64,000 bases of DNA, taken from assembly GCA_965116665.1 (NCBI GenBank), contig OZ220709.1:3720001-3784000 (forward strand), read 5' to 3'. The first letter of the stretch is position 1; every line of letters begins with the position of its first letter. Positions 33,975 to 41,587 of the stretch are shown one piece after another. Below the pieces are notes generated by a model. It was not told the DNA's origin. It made no database searches and saw only the letters and a list, made by a program, of their open reading frames with translations. This DNA is from Aldehydirespirator sp965116665 (lineage in GTDB: Bacteria; Actinomycetota; Acidimicrobiia; Acidimicrobiales; Aldehydirespiratoraceae). A program made the translations under genes and the position numbers.

Positions 33975-34217
33975 GATCTAACCCCTGTGGCTCCTTGATT
34001 GAGTGTTGTAGAAGACGTTAGGTGCTGTGGATTGGGGATCATGGTTCTTTCGCGGTGGAATTCCAAGCCATCCGGTGTCCCCAGGTTTGCTGCGTCAACC
34101 AGCGCGGCCGCAGGCCGCGGCCCGGGGGTGTTGATTACCCCTGCTGTGACCACAGCGGAGCAGTACTGCCCTCCGCGTAGTCCCCAGGATTCTTCCCGGG
34201 TGCTGGCTGGAGTGCGT

Positions 34218-35609
34218 TCATGAGATCTCGCTGACGTGCTTTTGGAGTTCCTGGACCTTGTCGAAGATCTCCTTGCGTTCGGTCATGTGGCGCTCGATCT
34301 TGCGGACAGCGTGGATGACCGTGGTGTGGTCACGGTTGCCGAAGGCGCGACCGATCTCCGGGTAGGAGAGATCGGTCATGTTGCGGGTCACGTACATGGC
34401 AATCTGGCGAGCGTCGACCAGCGGCCGGCGGCGGCTGCCACCCGTTATCTGTTCGATCGTGAAGTTGAAGACGTCGGAGGTGGCCTTGAGGATCGTCCCC
34501 GCGGTCACGGGAGCCTTGATGGTCTTGTCGATCAGATCGGCCAGCACCCGGTTCGCCAGGTCGTACGAGCAGCGTTGACCGGTGATGCTGGCATACGCGG
34601 TGACCTTGATGAGGGCTCCCTCGAGCTCCCGGATGGAGTCGGTGATGTTCTCGGCGATGAACGAGAGCACGTCGGAGGGGATCTCGATGGCTGAGAACTC
34701 TGCCTTCTTCTCCAGGATGGCCAGCCGGGTCACAAGGTCGGGCGGTTGGATGTCGGTTATGAGGCCGGACTTGAACCGGCTGCGCAGCCGATCTTCGAGC
34801 GTGGGCATGGCATCGGGGGCTCGATCCGAGGAGAGGACGATCTGGGCGCCGTTCTGCAGAAGGTCGTTGAACGTGTGGAAGAACTCCTCCTGGAGGCCGT
34901 CCTTGCCCTCCATGAACTGGATGTCGTCGACGAGCAGCACATCGTTGCTCCGGTAGACCTGCTTGAAGTCAGGCTGCGTGCTGTTGCGGATGGCCTGGAC
35001 GAACTCGTTGAGAAAGGTCTCGCTGGTGACGTAGCGCACCTTGTAGGACGGGTAATGGTTGTTGACGTAGTAGCTGATAGCCCGCAGGAGGTGGGTCTTT
35101 CCGAGCCCGGACGCGCCGTGGATGAACAGCGGGTTGTAAGCCCCGGCCGGAGTCTCGGCCACAGCCAGGGCAGCCGCGTGCGAGAAGCGGTTGGAGGTGC
35201 CGGTAACGAACTGCTCGAACGTCAGCCGGATGTCCGGCCCGGCCTCAGCGCTCGAAACCCCGGCCTCGGCGCCCGAGACCCCGGTCTCGGACTCGGATCC
35301 CGGCCCGGCCCGCTCGTCCTCTGCGGGGGTCAAGCGCTGGCCGCGGTCGGTCCAGTCGGGGTCGATCTCGATGCGGACGGTGATGTCTGGTTCGGTCTCA
35401 TCGATGGCGTCGGTCAGCAGACCGAAGTACCGGCGCTCGATCCGGGCCTTCTGCAGGCTGGTTGGAACTACCAGGGTCAAGGATCGCTGTTCGAAGGCTG
35501 TGGCCCGTGCGCCGCTGAAGGTGGTCCTCCAGACCGCGTCGCTGACCTGGCTCCGGATGCTCTGTGCGCAACTGGTCCAGATCCGCTCCGCTTCGGGATC
35601 GCTGCTCAC
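34218..35609 (-). CDS. dnaA: Chromosomal replication initiator DnaA
   Basis: 463 residues from GTG 35609, chosen for AAAGGAG directly upstream; a longer open frame runs into the box cluster. Domain I has SQVSDAVWRTTFSGA, and a variable Glu/Gly/Ser-rich domain II contains the repeat GSESETGVSGAEAGVSSAEA. Domain III has Walker A GASGLGKTHLLRA and Walker B VLLVDDIQFM. Domain IV binds DNA through FGNRDHTTVIHAVRKIE. It unwinds oriC. Three DnaA boxes lie just upstream of its start, suggesting autoregulation. Confidence 0.99.
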   Translation of the reverse strand: MSSDPEAERIWTSCAQSIRSQVSDAVWRTTFSGARATAFEQRSLTLVVPTSLQKARIERRYFGLLTDAIDETEPDITVRIEIDPDWTDRGQRLTPAEDERAGPGSESETGVSGAEAGVSSAEAGPDIRLTFEQFVTGTSNRFSHAAALAVAETPAGAYNPLFIHGASGLGKTHLLRAISYYVNNHYPSYKVRYVTSETFLNEFVQAIRNSTQPDFKQVYRSNDVLLVDDIQFMEGKDGLQEEFFHTFNDLLQNGAQIVLSSDRAPDAMPTLEDRLRSRFKSGLITDIQPPDLVTRLAILEKKAEFSAIEIPSDVLSFIAENITDSIRELEGALIKVTAYASITGQRCSYDLANRVLADLIDKTIKAPVTAGTILKATSDVFNFTIEQITGGSRRRPLVDARQIAMYVTRNMTDLSYPEIGRAFGNRDHTTVIHAVRKIERHMTERKEIFDKVQELQKHVSEIS

Positions 35610-35620
35610 CTCGATCTCCT

Positions 35621-35652
35621 TTCTCCACAGAGTCATCCACAGATGTGGACAA
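35621..35652. promoter_or_regulatory. Cluster of three DnaA boxes upstream of dnaA
   Basis: TTCTCCACA at 35621-35629 and TCATCCACA at 35633-35641 each differ by one base from TTATCCACA. TGTGGACAA at 35644-35652 is a perfect TTGTCCACA box on the other strand. The first begins 12 bases upstream of the dnaA start codon, inside its 5' region. Confidence 0.85.
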
Positions 35653-35945
35653 GACAGTTGCACGGCCCGTAGTGGGAGGAGGACCGGACCCAGATCGACT
35701 CGGACGTAACGGCCTGCGGAACGTAGCAGCATCGCGATTGGCTGCAAGTCAGAAAATCCAAAGCAGCCAAATGGCTAGTTCAGGCTAGATGAAGCTGAAG
35801 CAAATCACGAATGTGTAAGATATGTTACTTCAGTGTGCTTTGTTGGTGTTGAAATGTTGATGTCTTGCGGTGCTGGCAAGGCCTGTCCCGGGGGTGTGGT
35901 TGTCGCGGCGCGGAGGCAGCCGTACGGTGGACTCAGTTCCGCCGT

Positions 35946-35954
35946 TCATCCACA
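35946..35954. promoter_or_regulatory. DnaA box near rpmH promoter
   Basis: TCATCCACA, identical to the second box of the dnaA-proximal cluster and one base from consensus. It lies just upstream of a possible rpmH promoter and on the far side of the AT-rich stretch from the main cluster. Confidence 0.65.
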
Positions 35955-35958
35955 GCAT

Positions 35959-35989
35959 TTGTCGCAGCGGCAGCTTTTTTCGGTATACC
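35959..35989 (+). promoter_or_regulatory. Possible rpmH promoter
   Basis: TTGTCG (35959-35964) and TATACC (35984-35989) are separated by 19 bases including a T6 run. Placement 34 bases upstream of the rpmH start is right, but the spacer is long and the -10 weak. Confidence 0.35.
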
Positions 35990-36022
35990 CGAGCCAAGGG
36001 AACACCGAGGGAGGATTCGCAG

Positions 36023-36157
36023 GTGAAACGCCCCTTTCAGCCCAACATCAGGAAAAGACATAAGAAACACGGCTTTCGGGCCAGAATGAGGACGCGCTCC
36101 GGCCGCGCCGTCCTGCAAGCCCGTCGTCGTAGGGGACGGAGCCGACTGGCAGCGTGA
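36023..36157 (+). CDS. rpmH: 50S ribosomal protein L34
   Basis: 44 residues from GTG 36023, with GGAGG eight bases upstream. The sequence VKRPFQPNIRKRHKKHGFRA and the basic RTRSGRAVLQARRRRGR are diagnostic of L34, of normal length. It is the first gene of the rightward run. Its stop overlaps the rnpA start as GTGA. Confidence 0.97.
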   Translation: MKRPFQPNIRKRHKKHGFRARMRTRSGRAVLQARRRRGRSRLAA

Positions 36158-36483
36158 AGGACTTCTCGGAGGACCGGAGGGCGCATGATCAGCCTCCGGT
36201 CGCATCCAACATCCGCCGCGGCCCGTTGAGGGTGTCATACCGTGCCGCGCCTGGTGTGGCGCGCGTTCACCTGGCCGTGCCCAAGTCTGTAGGGACCGCA
36301 GTCGTGCGCAACCGGGTGCGGCGCCGCATCCGGGAGACGCTGCGAGAGCTCGCTCGTGACGAGGCGGTGGCCCTAGCCGGCGGGGAGTACCACCTGCGCG
36401 TGTCGGCGCCGCTGGAGCGCTTCTCTGCGGCTGAGCTGCGGTCGATGGTGGGCGAGCTGTTGAGGGGTCTCAGGCGCCCATGA
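36154..36483 (+). CDS. rnpA: Ribonuclease P protein component
   Basis: 109 residues from GTG 36154, overlapping rpmH by four bases. The RNP motif is visible: VGTAVVRNRVRRRIRETLREL. It assists RNase P RNA in removing 5' leaders from pre-tRNA. Its stop overlaps the yidD ATG. Standard length and context. Confidence 0.95.
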   Translation: MKDFSEDRRAHDQPPVASNIRRGPLRVSYRAAPGVARVHLAVPKSVGTAVVRNRVRRRIRETLRELARDEAVALAGGEYHLRVSAPLERFSAAELRSMVGELLRGLRRP

Positions 36484-36740
36484 GGTATTCGACGCGATTG
36501 GCCTGCCTAGCGGTGCGAGCCTCCCGGCTGGTCCGGGCCGGCCGTTCGCCGGTGTGCCGTTACGCACCGTCGTGCTCGGCCTACGCGCTGGAGGCGCTGC
36601 AGACCCACGGAACATGGCGCGGGGCCTGGCTGGCCGCTCGCCGGCTGGCCCGGTGTCACCCGTGGGGTTCGACCGGGCTGGACCCGGTGCCAGCGGCCCG
36701 TCGCAGCACAGGAGCACCTGCGGGGATGATCGATGCTTGA
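36480..36740 (+). CDS. yidD: Membrane protein insertion efficiency factor YidD
   Basis: 86 residues. The family core CRYAPSCSAYALEALQTHG, with its Cys pair, is followed by WRGAWLAARRLARCHPWGSTGLDPVP. YidD is a small amphipathic inner-membrane protein that helps Sec/YidC insertion. It overlaps rnpA by four bases and yidC by eight, indicating coupled translation. Confidence 0.94.
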   Translation: MRYSTRLACLAVRASRLVRAGRSPVCRYAPSCSAYALEALQTHGTWRGAWLAARRLARCHPWGSTGLDPVPAARRSTGAPAGMIDA

Positions 36741-38100
36741 TCCGCTGTTCGACCTGATCACGGCGGTACTCGCCTGGTTCTACTCTCTGTGGCCCTCGTA
36801 CGGCATGGCGATCGCGTTCTTGACCCTGACCACGACGATCGCGGTGACCCCGCTCACTCTGAAGTTCACGCGCTCGACGCTGCAGATGCAACAGCACATG
36901 CCGGAGCTGAAGAAGATCCAGGCCCAGCACCGGGGCGACCGCCAAGCCATGAACGAGGCCACGGCCGCCTTCTACAAGGAGCATGGCCTCAACCCGGTCG
37001 GATGCCTGCTGCCCATGCTGGTGCAGGCCCCCATCTTCCTGGTCATGTACCGCGTTGTAGACGGGCTGACTCGGCGCACGACGGAGATCGGCACCCAGAT
37101 CGGATTCACCTCCCGCCGCTACGCCGACACCGCGCTCGGAGCGGTGCCCGAGTACGCCGAGACCCCCACTCCCAGGGGCGACCTGGCATTTGATCCTGAC
37201 TTCCTCTCGCGAGACACCGACCTCTACGGCGACCTCAGTGGCAATCTCGAGATGGTCTCGTGGGGTGTCGACCTCTCGAGGAGCGCGAGCGACGCCCTAT
37301 CGGCCGGCATTGTTGGGGCACTCCCCTATTTCTTGATGATCCTGATTGTGCTGGTCACGAGCCTTGTGCAGCAGCGCCAGATCCAGGGGAGGCAGAGCCA
37401 GGCAGCCATGCCCCCGCAGCAGCAGATGATGATGAAGCTGATCCCATACATGCTGCCGGTGTTCTCCTACGTCATGCCGGGTGCGGTTGTGGTCTACTTC
37501 ATCGTCTCGAACATGGTTCGTATCGCCCAGCAGGCCTACATCACCCGGTCCTTCTACCGGGGTGAGGACTCGCTGGGAGCGCAGGTTGCCAAACAGCGAG
37601 CGACCGCGACGACCGACGCACGAGCCGAGCCCGAGGCCAAGCAGCGTTCACCCAAGTCGATCACCGAGAAGAAGGGCGCGCCCACGCCCAAGCGGGACGC
37701 GGGCGCCGCGAAGGGCAAGGCTCCTTCCCGCAAGCGGGGCGCTGGAGCCACCGGACAGCGGGCTCCTTCCCGCAAGCGGGACGCGGGCGCGGCGCGGGGC
37801 AAGGAGTCGAGGGCGTCCGGCCCGAAGCGGGGCGCTGGAGCCACCGGACAGCGGACACCGGCCCGCAAACGGGACGCGGGCGCGGCCAAGGCTCCTTCCC
37901 GGGGGCGCCGCGCCGACGATTCCGAGGGTCAGGCCCGCGAACGGCCGTCGACCGCCAGGAGGTCCGGTGGCGGCAAGACCGGCAAGGCCCCCACCCGCAG
38001 CCGGTCCGCCAATCGCACCAGCGGACGCACCACCGCCCCCGGTTCGGCCCCCAGGCGGGGCAATCCGAACCGGAGTCGAAGCAAGAAGAAGAGACGCTGA
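36733..38100 (+). CDS. yidC: Membrane protein insertase YidC/Oxa1 with long basic tail
   Basis: 455 residues. The 60KD_IMP core spans about 1-270: FYSLWPSYGMAIAFLTLTTT and FTRSTLQMQQHMPELKKIQ (with the cytoplasmic coiled coil), NPVGCLLPMLVQAPIFLVMYRVV, and late helices ending VVYFIVSNMVRIAQQAYI. An unusual tail of about 180 residues is built from Lys/Arg/Ala/Gly repeats (KRDAGAAKGKAPSRKRGAG and variants, 37680-37900). The tail likely binds ribosomes, as basic YidC tails do elsewhere. Confidence 0.95.
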   Translation: MLDPLFDLITAVLAWFYSLWPSYGMAIAFLTLTTTIAVTPLTLKFTRSTLQMQQHMPELKKIQAQHRGDRQAMNEATAAFYKEHGLNPVGCLLPMLVQAPIFLVMYRVVDGLTRRTTEIGTQIGFTSRRYADTALGAVPEYAETPTPRGDLAFDPDFLSRDTDLYGDLSGNLEMVSWGVDLSRSASDALSAGIVGALPYFLMILIVLVTSLVQQRQIQGRQSQAAMPPQQQMMMKLIPYMLPVFSYVMPGAVVVYFIVSNMVRIAQQAYITRSFYRGEDSLGAQVAKQRATATTDARAEPEAKQRSPKSITEKKGAPTPKRDAGAAKGKAPSRKRGAGATGQRAPSRKRDAGAARGKESRASGPKRGAGATGQRTPARKRDAGAAKAPSRGRRADDSEGQARERPSTARRSGGGKTGKAPTRSRSANRTSGRTTAPGSAPRRGNPNRSRSKKKRR

Positions 38101-38134
38101 CGCTCGTCTCATGAACGAAGGATGTTGATGAGTT

Positions 38135-39046
38135 ATGGAATGGCTGGAAATTACCGCCCCATCAGTAGAAAGTGCTAAAGAGAGGGCCCTCGTCCATCTA
38201 GGAGTCCACGAATCCGACGCCGAGTTCGAAGTCCTGTCGGAGGAACGCGTCGGAATGTTCGGCCGAGTCAAGGAAGAGGCGCGGGTGCGGGCCCGCGTGA
38301 TTCCTACGCCGGTACGACCGAAGGAGGGTCGAGGGCGCGGTCACAACAGCCGCAAGTCCGGAGGGGGCTCGTCGAAGAGAGCCGAAACGGCACGGGCGTC
38401 CGCAGCTGCCGAGCCGAAGCCCAACACAAGCGAGAATCGGAGATCTTCAGCAACCTCGGCGCCCGGCCCCCGCCGGGGTACGAGTGGTGGTTCTCAGGAG
38501 ACTAGACGTGCACAACGGCCACGTGGTGGCAACAACAAGAAGGTTGAGGAGCCAAAGATGGATCATGACACCGGGCCCTCGCTCCTAGAGCAGGCCGACC
38601 TAGCCGAGTCATTTGTCAAGGGAGTGGGAGACACACTCGGTGTTCCCCTCGCCTTCACGCGACACGATGTGGAGGACGGCATCTTGAGAATCGAAGCCGA
38701 TGGAGAGGACATAGGACTGCTCGTGGGGCGCCGGGGTGCCACCGCGCAGGCCATCGACGAACTGGTCCGCACGGTGCTGCAGCGATCCGGCGGCAGCACA
38801 CGCGAGGGCAAGATCCGCCTGGACGTGGGTGGCATTCGTTCCCGTCGCACTGCAGCCCTGGCCGAGTTCACTCGCAAGGTGGCCCAGGAGGCCCTGGAGA
38901 CGGGCGAGGAGATCGCGTTGGAATCGATGAATCGAGTTGATCGCAAGATCGTCCACGATGTGGTCAACGGCATCGATCGAGTCGACAGTCGCAGCGAGGG
39001 CGAGGATCCTCATCGACGCGTGATCATCACCGCGCTGCCCGAATAG
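38135..39046 (+). CDS. khpB: Jag/KhpB-type RNA-binding protein
   Basis: 303 residues. An N-terminal Jag domain (MEWLEITAPSVESAKERAL ... GMFGRVKEEARVRA) is followed by a disordered basic linker of about 100 residues. The KH domain has LLVGRRGATAQAIDELVR near 195, and the R3H domain has RRTAALAEFTRKVAQEAL and ends EDPHRRVIITALPE. It binds RNA and is linked to control of division and envelope synthesis in Gram-positives. Position after yidC is standard. Confidence 0.93.
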   Translation: MEWLEITAPSVESAKERALVHLGVHESDAEFEVLSEERVGMFGRVKEEARVRARVIPTPVRPKEGRGRGHNSRKSGGGSSKRAETARASAAAEPKPNTSENRRSSATSAPGPRRGTSGGSQETRRAQRPRGGNNKKVEEPKMDHDTGPSLLEQADLAESFVKGVGDTLGVPLAFTRHDVEDGILRIEADGEDIGLLVGRRGATAQAIDELVRTVLQRSGGSTREGKIRLDVGGIRSRRTAALAEFTRKVAQEALETGEEIALESMNRVDRKIVHDVVNGIDRVDSRSEGEDPHRRVIITALPE

Positions 39047-39069
39047 AGGACGCGTTCGCGCACTGCGGC

Positions 39070-39735
39070 GTGACGCACTCGCCCCTGCCCTCGGATGTTC
39101 TGCGACGTCTGGACGAGGCGTGGGAACCGGCGCGTGCCGCTGGTGCCATAGGCAGCGCTCCCCTTGATGCGCTGCGTCTTCATTCGGCCGGGTTCATCCT
39201 GGATACCTGGCGGTACATGCCTGAGGGCGAATTCGTCGACTGCGGGGCGGGTGCCGGTCTAGTCGGAGTGCTCCTGGCCCTGGAACTTCCGGCATCGCGC
39301 TGGACGTTGGTGGATGCCAGTGAACGACGTTGTGACATGGCCGTGCGAGCTGTGAACGCAGCAGGCCTGTCATCGCGGGTCGCGGTTGTGCACGCGCCTG
39401 TGGAGGACATCGCCGGCCAGCGCGAGACTCGAGAGACATTCGACGGGATGGTGGCGCGCCTGTTCGGCCCAGCCCCTGAATTGGCCGAATGCGGCCTGCC
39501 GTTGCTGCGGGTGGGCGGGTCACTGGTGGTGTCGGTATCAGCGGACACCAGACGTCAATGGGAGGGGATGCCTCTCAAGTCTCGGACCGGTTGTCGGCTG
39601 TCCGGGCAGTGGTCGACGCGACACGGGAGTTTCGTCTCGATCACAAGGATCCTGCCAACGCCGCCGGGACTCCCCCGCCGCCGGGCCGCCCGCCGCCGCA
39701 GCCCTCTAACGCAGGAGGAATCTCAGCAACTCTGA
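39070..39735 (+). CDS. rsmG: 16S rRNA (guanine527-N7)-methyltransferase RsmG
   Basis: 221 residues from GTG 39070. The SAM-binding motif FVDCGAGAGLVGVLLAL is at about 57, WTLVDASERRCDMAVRAV follows, and the C-terminus FVSITRILPTPPGLPRRRA matches the family's conserved end, so the frame is intact. It methylates G527 of 16S rRNA. The stop codon directly abuts the parS-like site. Confidence 0.93.
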   Translation: MTHSPLPSDVLRRLDEAWEPARAAGAIGSAPLDALRLHSAGFILDTWRYMPEGEFVDCGAGAGLVGVLLALELPASRWTLVDASERRCDMAVRAVNAAGLSSRVAVVHAPVEDIAGQRETRETFDGMVARLFGPAPELAECGLPLLRVGGSLVVSVSADTRRQWEGMPLKSRTGCRLSGQWSTRHGSFVSITRILPTPPGLPRRRAARRRSPLTQEESQQL

Positions 39736-39751
39736 AGTTTCACATGAAACA
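39736..39751. promoter_or_regulatory. parS: parS-like centromere site
   Basis: AGTTTCACATGAAACA has GTTTCACATGAAAC at its core, differing from the common GTTTCACGTGAAAC by one base and keeping near-perfect symmetry. It lies directly after rsmG and about 120 bases before parA, the usual place for a parS near the origin. ParB from the adjacent operon should bind it. Confidence 0.85.
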
Positions 39752-39841
39752 TCCAACAGCGAGTGGGGATGAATGGTGAACGTCCTCGGGCGTGGCGTTG
39801 CGAACTCGATCCTTGACTGTCGAAAACCGTTATGTCACGGT

Positions 39842-39850
39842 TGTGGACAA
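39842..39850. promoter_or_regulatory. DnaA box upstream of parA
   Basis: TGTGGACAA is a perfect TTGTCCACA box on the minus strand, 24 bases before the preferred parA start. It hints at DnaA-linked control of parAB, though a single box could be chance. Confidence 0.5.
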
Positions 39851-39873
39851 ACAATGTGAAGGGAGCCCTCTTG

Positions 39874-40668
39874 GTGGGGACGGCACAGCAGCCGACAGAT
39901 GCTCGCGCTCGAGTCTTCGCTGTCGCCAACCAGAAGGGCGGGGTGGGCAAGACGACCACGACGGTCAATCTCTCGGCCTGCTTTGCCGAGCGCGGCCTCA
40001 AGACACTCGTGGTAGACCTCGATCCCCAAGCGAACGCCACAACCAGTCTCGGGTTGGATCCGCGGGGGCTGGACGCCTCGATCTATGAGGTTCTCCTCCA
40101 AGACGTCGAACTCGACGAGATCGTGGAGCCCACGATGATCAAGGGCTTGCACATCGCGCCGTCTAGCCTTGACCTGGCAGGCGCCGAGATCGAACTGGTG
40201 CCTGCCCTCAGCAGAGAAGGCCAGCTCAGGCGGGCGATTTCCGGAGCGGTGGGGGAGTACGACATCATTATGGTCGACTGCCCGCCCTCACTAGGTCTGC
40301 TCACCATCAATGGACTGACCGCGGCCGATGAGGTGATGGTCCCCATCCAGACGGAGTACTTCGCGCTCGAAGGACTCACCCAGCTCGTCCAGAACATTGG
40401 AATGGTCCAGCGAAGCCTGAACCCGGGCCTGGAGCTCACCAAGGTGATCCTCACCATGTACGACGCACGCACCAACCTGTCGCGGGATGTCGCCCGTGAA
40501 GTACGGGCCCACTACGGCGACAAGGTCTGCTGGCAGGTGGTGCCCCGCACGGTGCGGTTGAGTGAGGCACCGTCCTTCGGTCAACCGATCACTCTCTACG
40601 ATTCTCTATCGAAGGGCGCGATGGCATATCGCGCTCTGGCAAAGGAGGTGCTCCGTGGCACGCCGTAG
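39874..40668 (+). CDS. parA: Chromosome-partitioning ATPase ParA (Soj)
   Basis: 264 residues from GTG 39874 with GGGAG eight bases upstream. TTG 39871 or ATG 39832 would add residues lacking family similarity. The deviant Walker A is AVANQKGGVGKTTTTVNLSA, Walker B-type DIIMVDCPPSLG follows, and EYFALEGLTQLV is typical. It drives segregation of origins with ParB. parB begins 14 bases before its stop. Confidence 0.97.
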   Translation: MGTAQQPTDARARVFAVANQKGGVGKTTTTVNLSACFAERGLKTLVVDLDPQANATTSLGLDPRGLDASIYEVLLQDVELDEIVEPTMIKGLHIAPSSLDLAGAEIELVPALSREGQLRRAISGAVGEYDIIMVDCPPSLGLLTINGLTAADEVMVPIQTEYFALEGLTQLVQNIGMVQRSLNPGLELTKVILTMYDARTNLSRDVAREVRAHYGDKVCWQVVPRTVRLSEAPSFGQPITLYDSLSKGAMAYRALAKEVLRGTP

Positions 40669-41524
40669 TGGCCTTGGGAAGGGACTTGGAGCTCTGATCC
40701 CGACTGAGCCCGATACGACCCAATCGGCCTTCCAGGACATAGACATAGCCCAAATCGTGCCCAATCCCTATCAGCCGAGGGACCGATTCGACGAGGAGGC
40801 CCTTGCAGCCTTGGCCGAGTCGATAGCCCAGGTCGGTGTGATACAACCGATTATTGTTCGAAAATTAATTGAAGGATATGAGATTATTGCAGGGGAGCGT
40901 CGCTGGCGTGCTGCCCAGCGGGCCGGCCTGAGGACCATCCCGACCCTGGTGCGTTCCGCCGATGACAAGGGATCGCTTGAGGCTGCGGTGGTTGAGAACG
41001 TACACCGTCAGGATCTCAACGCCCTCGAGGAGGCCGCGGCCTACCGGCAGCTGATGGACGATTTCGGCCTGAAACAGGAGGAGGTCGCCTCACGGGTGGG
41101 ACGCTCCCGTTCCGCAGTCGCCAACACGGTCCGCCTGCTGAACCTGGCTCCTTCGGTGCAGCGTCTCGTTGTGGAGGGCCACCTGTCGGCCGGTCACGGC
41201 CGGGCACTGCTCGGGTTGGAGGACGAGGAGGCCCGACAAGCTCTGGCCACCGACATCGTGCGTGACAATCTGACGGTGCGGGAGACCGAGCGCAGGGTCG
41301 CGGAGAGCCCATCAGCCGGATCTGAGGCGGTGGCGGGTCCGTCCGGGGGCAACGGATCGTCCGTGTCGGGCGAGGTCCAGGCCGGCATCCTTGAGCTGGA
41401 GGAACTCCTGTCGACCAGGCTCGACACGCCGGTGTCGGTCAAGCTGGGCAAGAGCAGGGGCAAGATCACAATCCAGTTCAGCGGGCTGCCCGACTTGGAG
41501 CGCATCTATCACCTGCTCATGTGA
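40655..41524 (+). CDS. parB: Chromosome-partitioning protein ParB (Spo0J)
   Basis: 289 residues from GTG 40655, preceded by a strong AAAGGAGGT. SGLGKGLGALIP is the N-terminal ParA-stimulating motif. The ParB/Srx CTPase domain has IIAGERRWRAAQRAGL (about 85-100) and EAAVVENVHRQDLNALEEA. The KorB-like helix-turn-helix has QEEVASRVGRSRSAVANTVRL, and the C-terminal dimer domain ends LERIYHLL. It loads on parS and spreads. Confidence 0.97.
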   Translation: MARRSGLGKGLGALIPTEPDTTQSAFQDIDIAQIVPNPYQPRDRFDEEALAALAESIAQVGVIQPIIVRKLIEGYEIIAGERRWRAAQRAGLRTIPTLVRSADDKGSLEAAVVENVHRQDLNALEEAAAYRQLMDDFGLKQEEVASRVGRSRSAVANTVRLLNLAPSVQRLVVEGHLSAGHGRALLGLEDEEARQALATDIVRDNLTVRETERRVAESPSAGSEAVAGPSGGNGSSVSGEVQAGILELEELLSTRLDTPVSVKLGKSRGKITIQFSGLPDLERIYHLLM

Positions 41525-41587
41525 TGGCCGCGCGAAACGCCTGTACGCCAGCTCGATCCGAGCATTCTCAGGGTTATACAGGTATTT

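Larger units (their letters stand above)
35610..36022. other. oriC: dnaA-rpmH spacer, best oriC candidate
   Basis: A 413-bp gene-free stretch where the coding strand switches: dnaA to gyrA read left, rpmH to parB read right. A DnaA-box cluster lies at 35621-35652 and another box at 35946-35954. The middle, about 35737-35870, is clearly AT-richer than the window (AAATCC, AAATGG, AAATCACGAATGTGTAAG) and is the likely unwinding element. The replication bias of gene direction on both sides supports an origin here. Not tested; the dnaA-dnaN spacer is the alternative. Confidence 0.75.

Noticed and set aside
33975..34217. dnaA-dnaN spacer as the main origin
   Set aside because: Only weak box-like sequence (CAATCCACA-type on the minus strand near 34026) is present, and it is not AT-rich compared with the dnaA-rpmH spacer.
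39540..39735. Frameshift near the rsmG C-terminus
   Set aside because: Another frame there looks protein-like, but the annotated frame ends in the conserved ITRILPTPP ... PRR motif, so it is intact.
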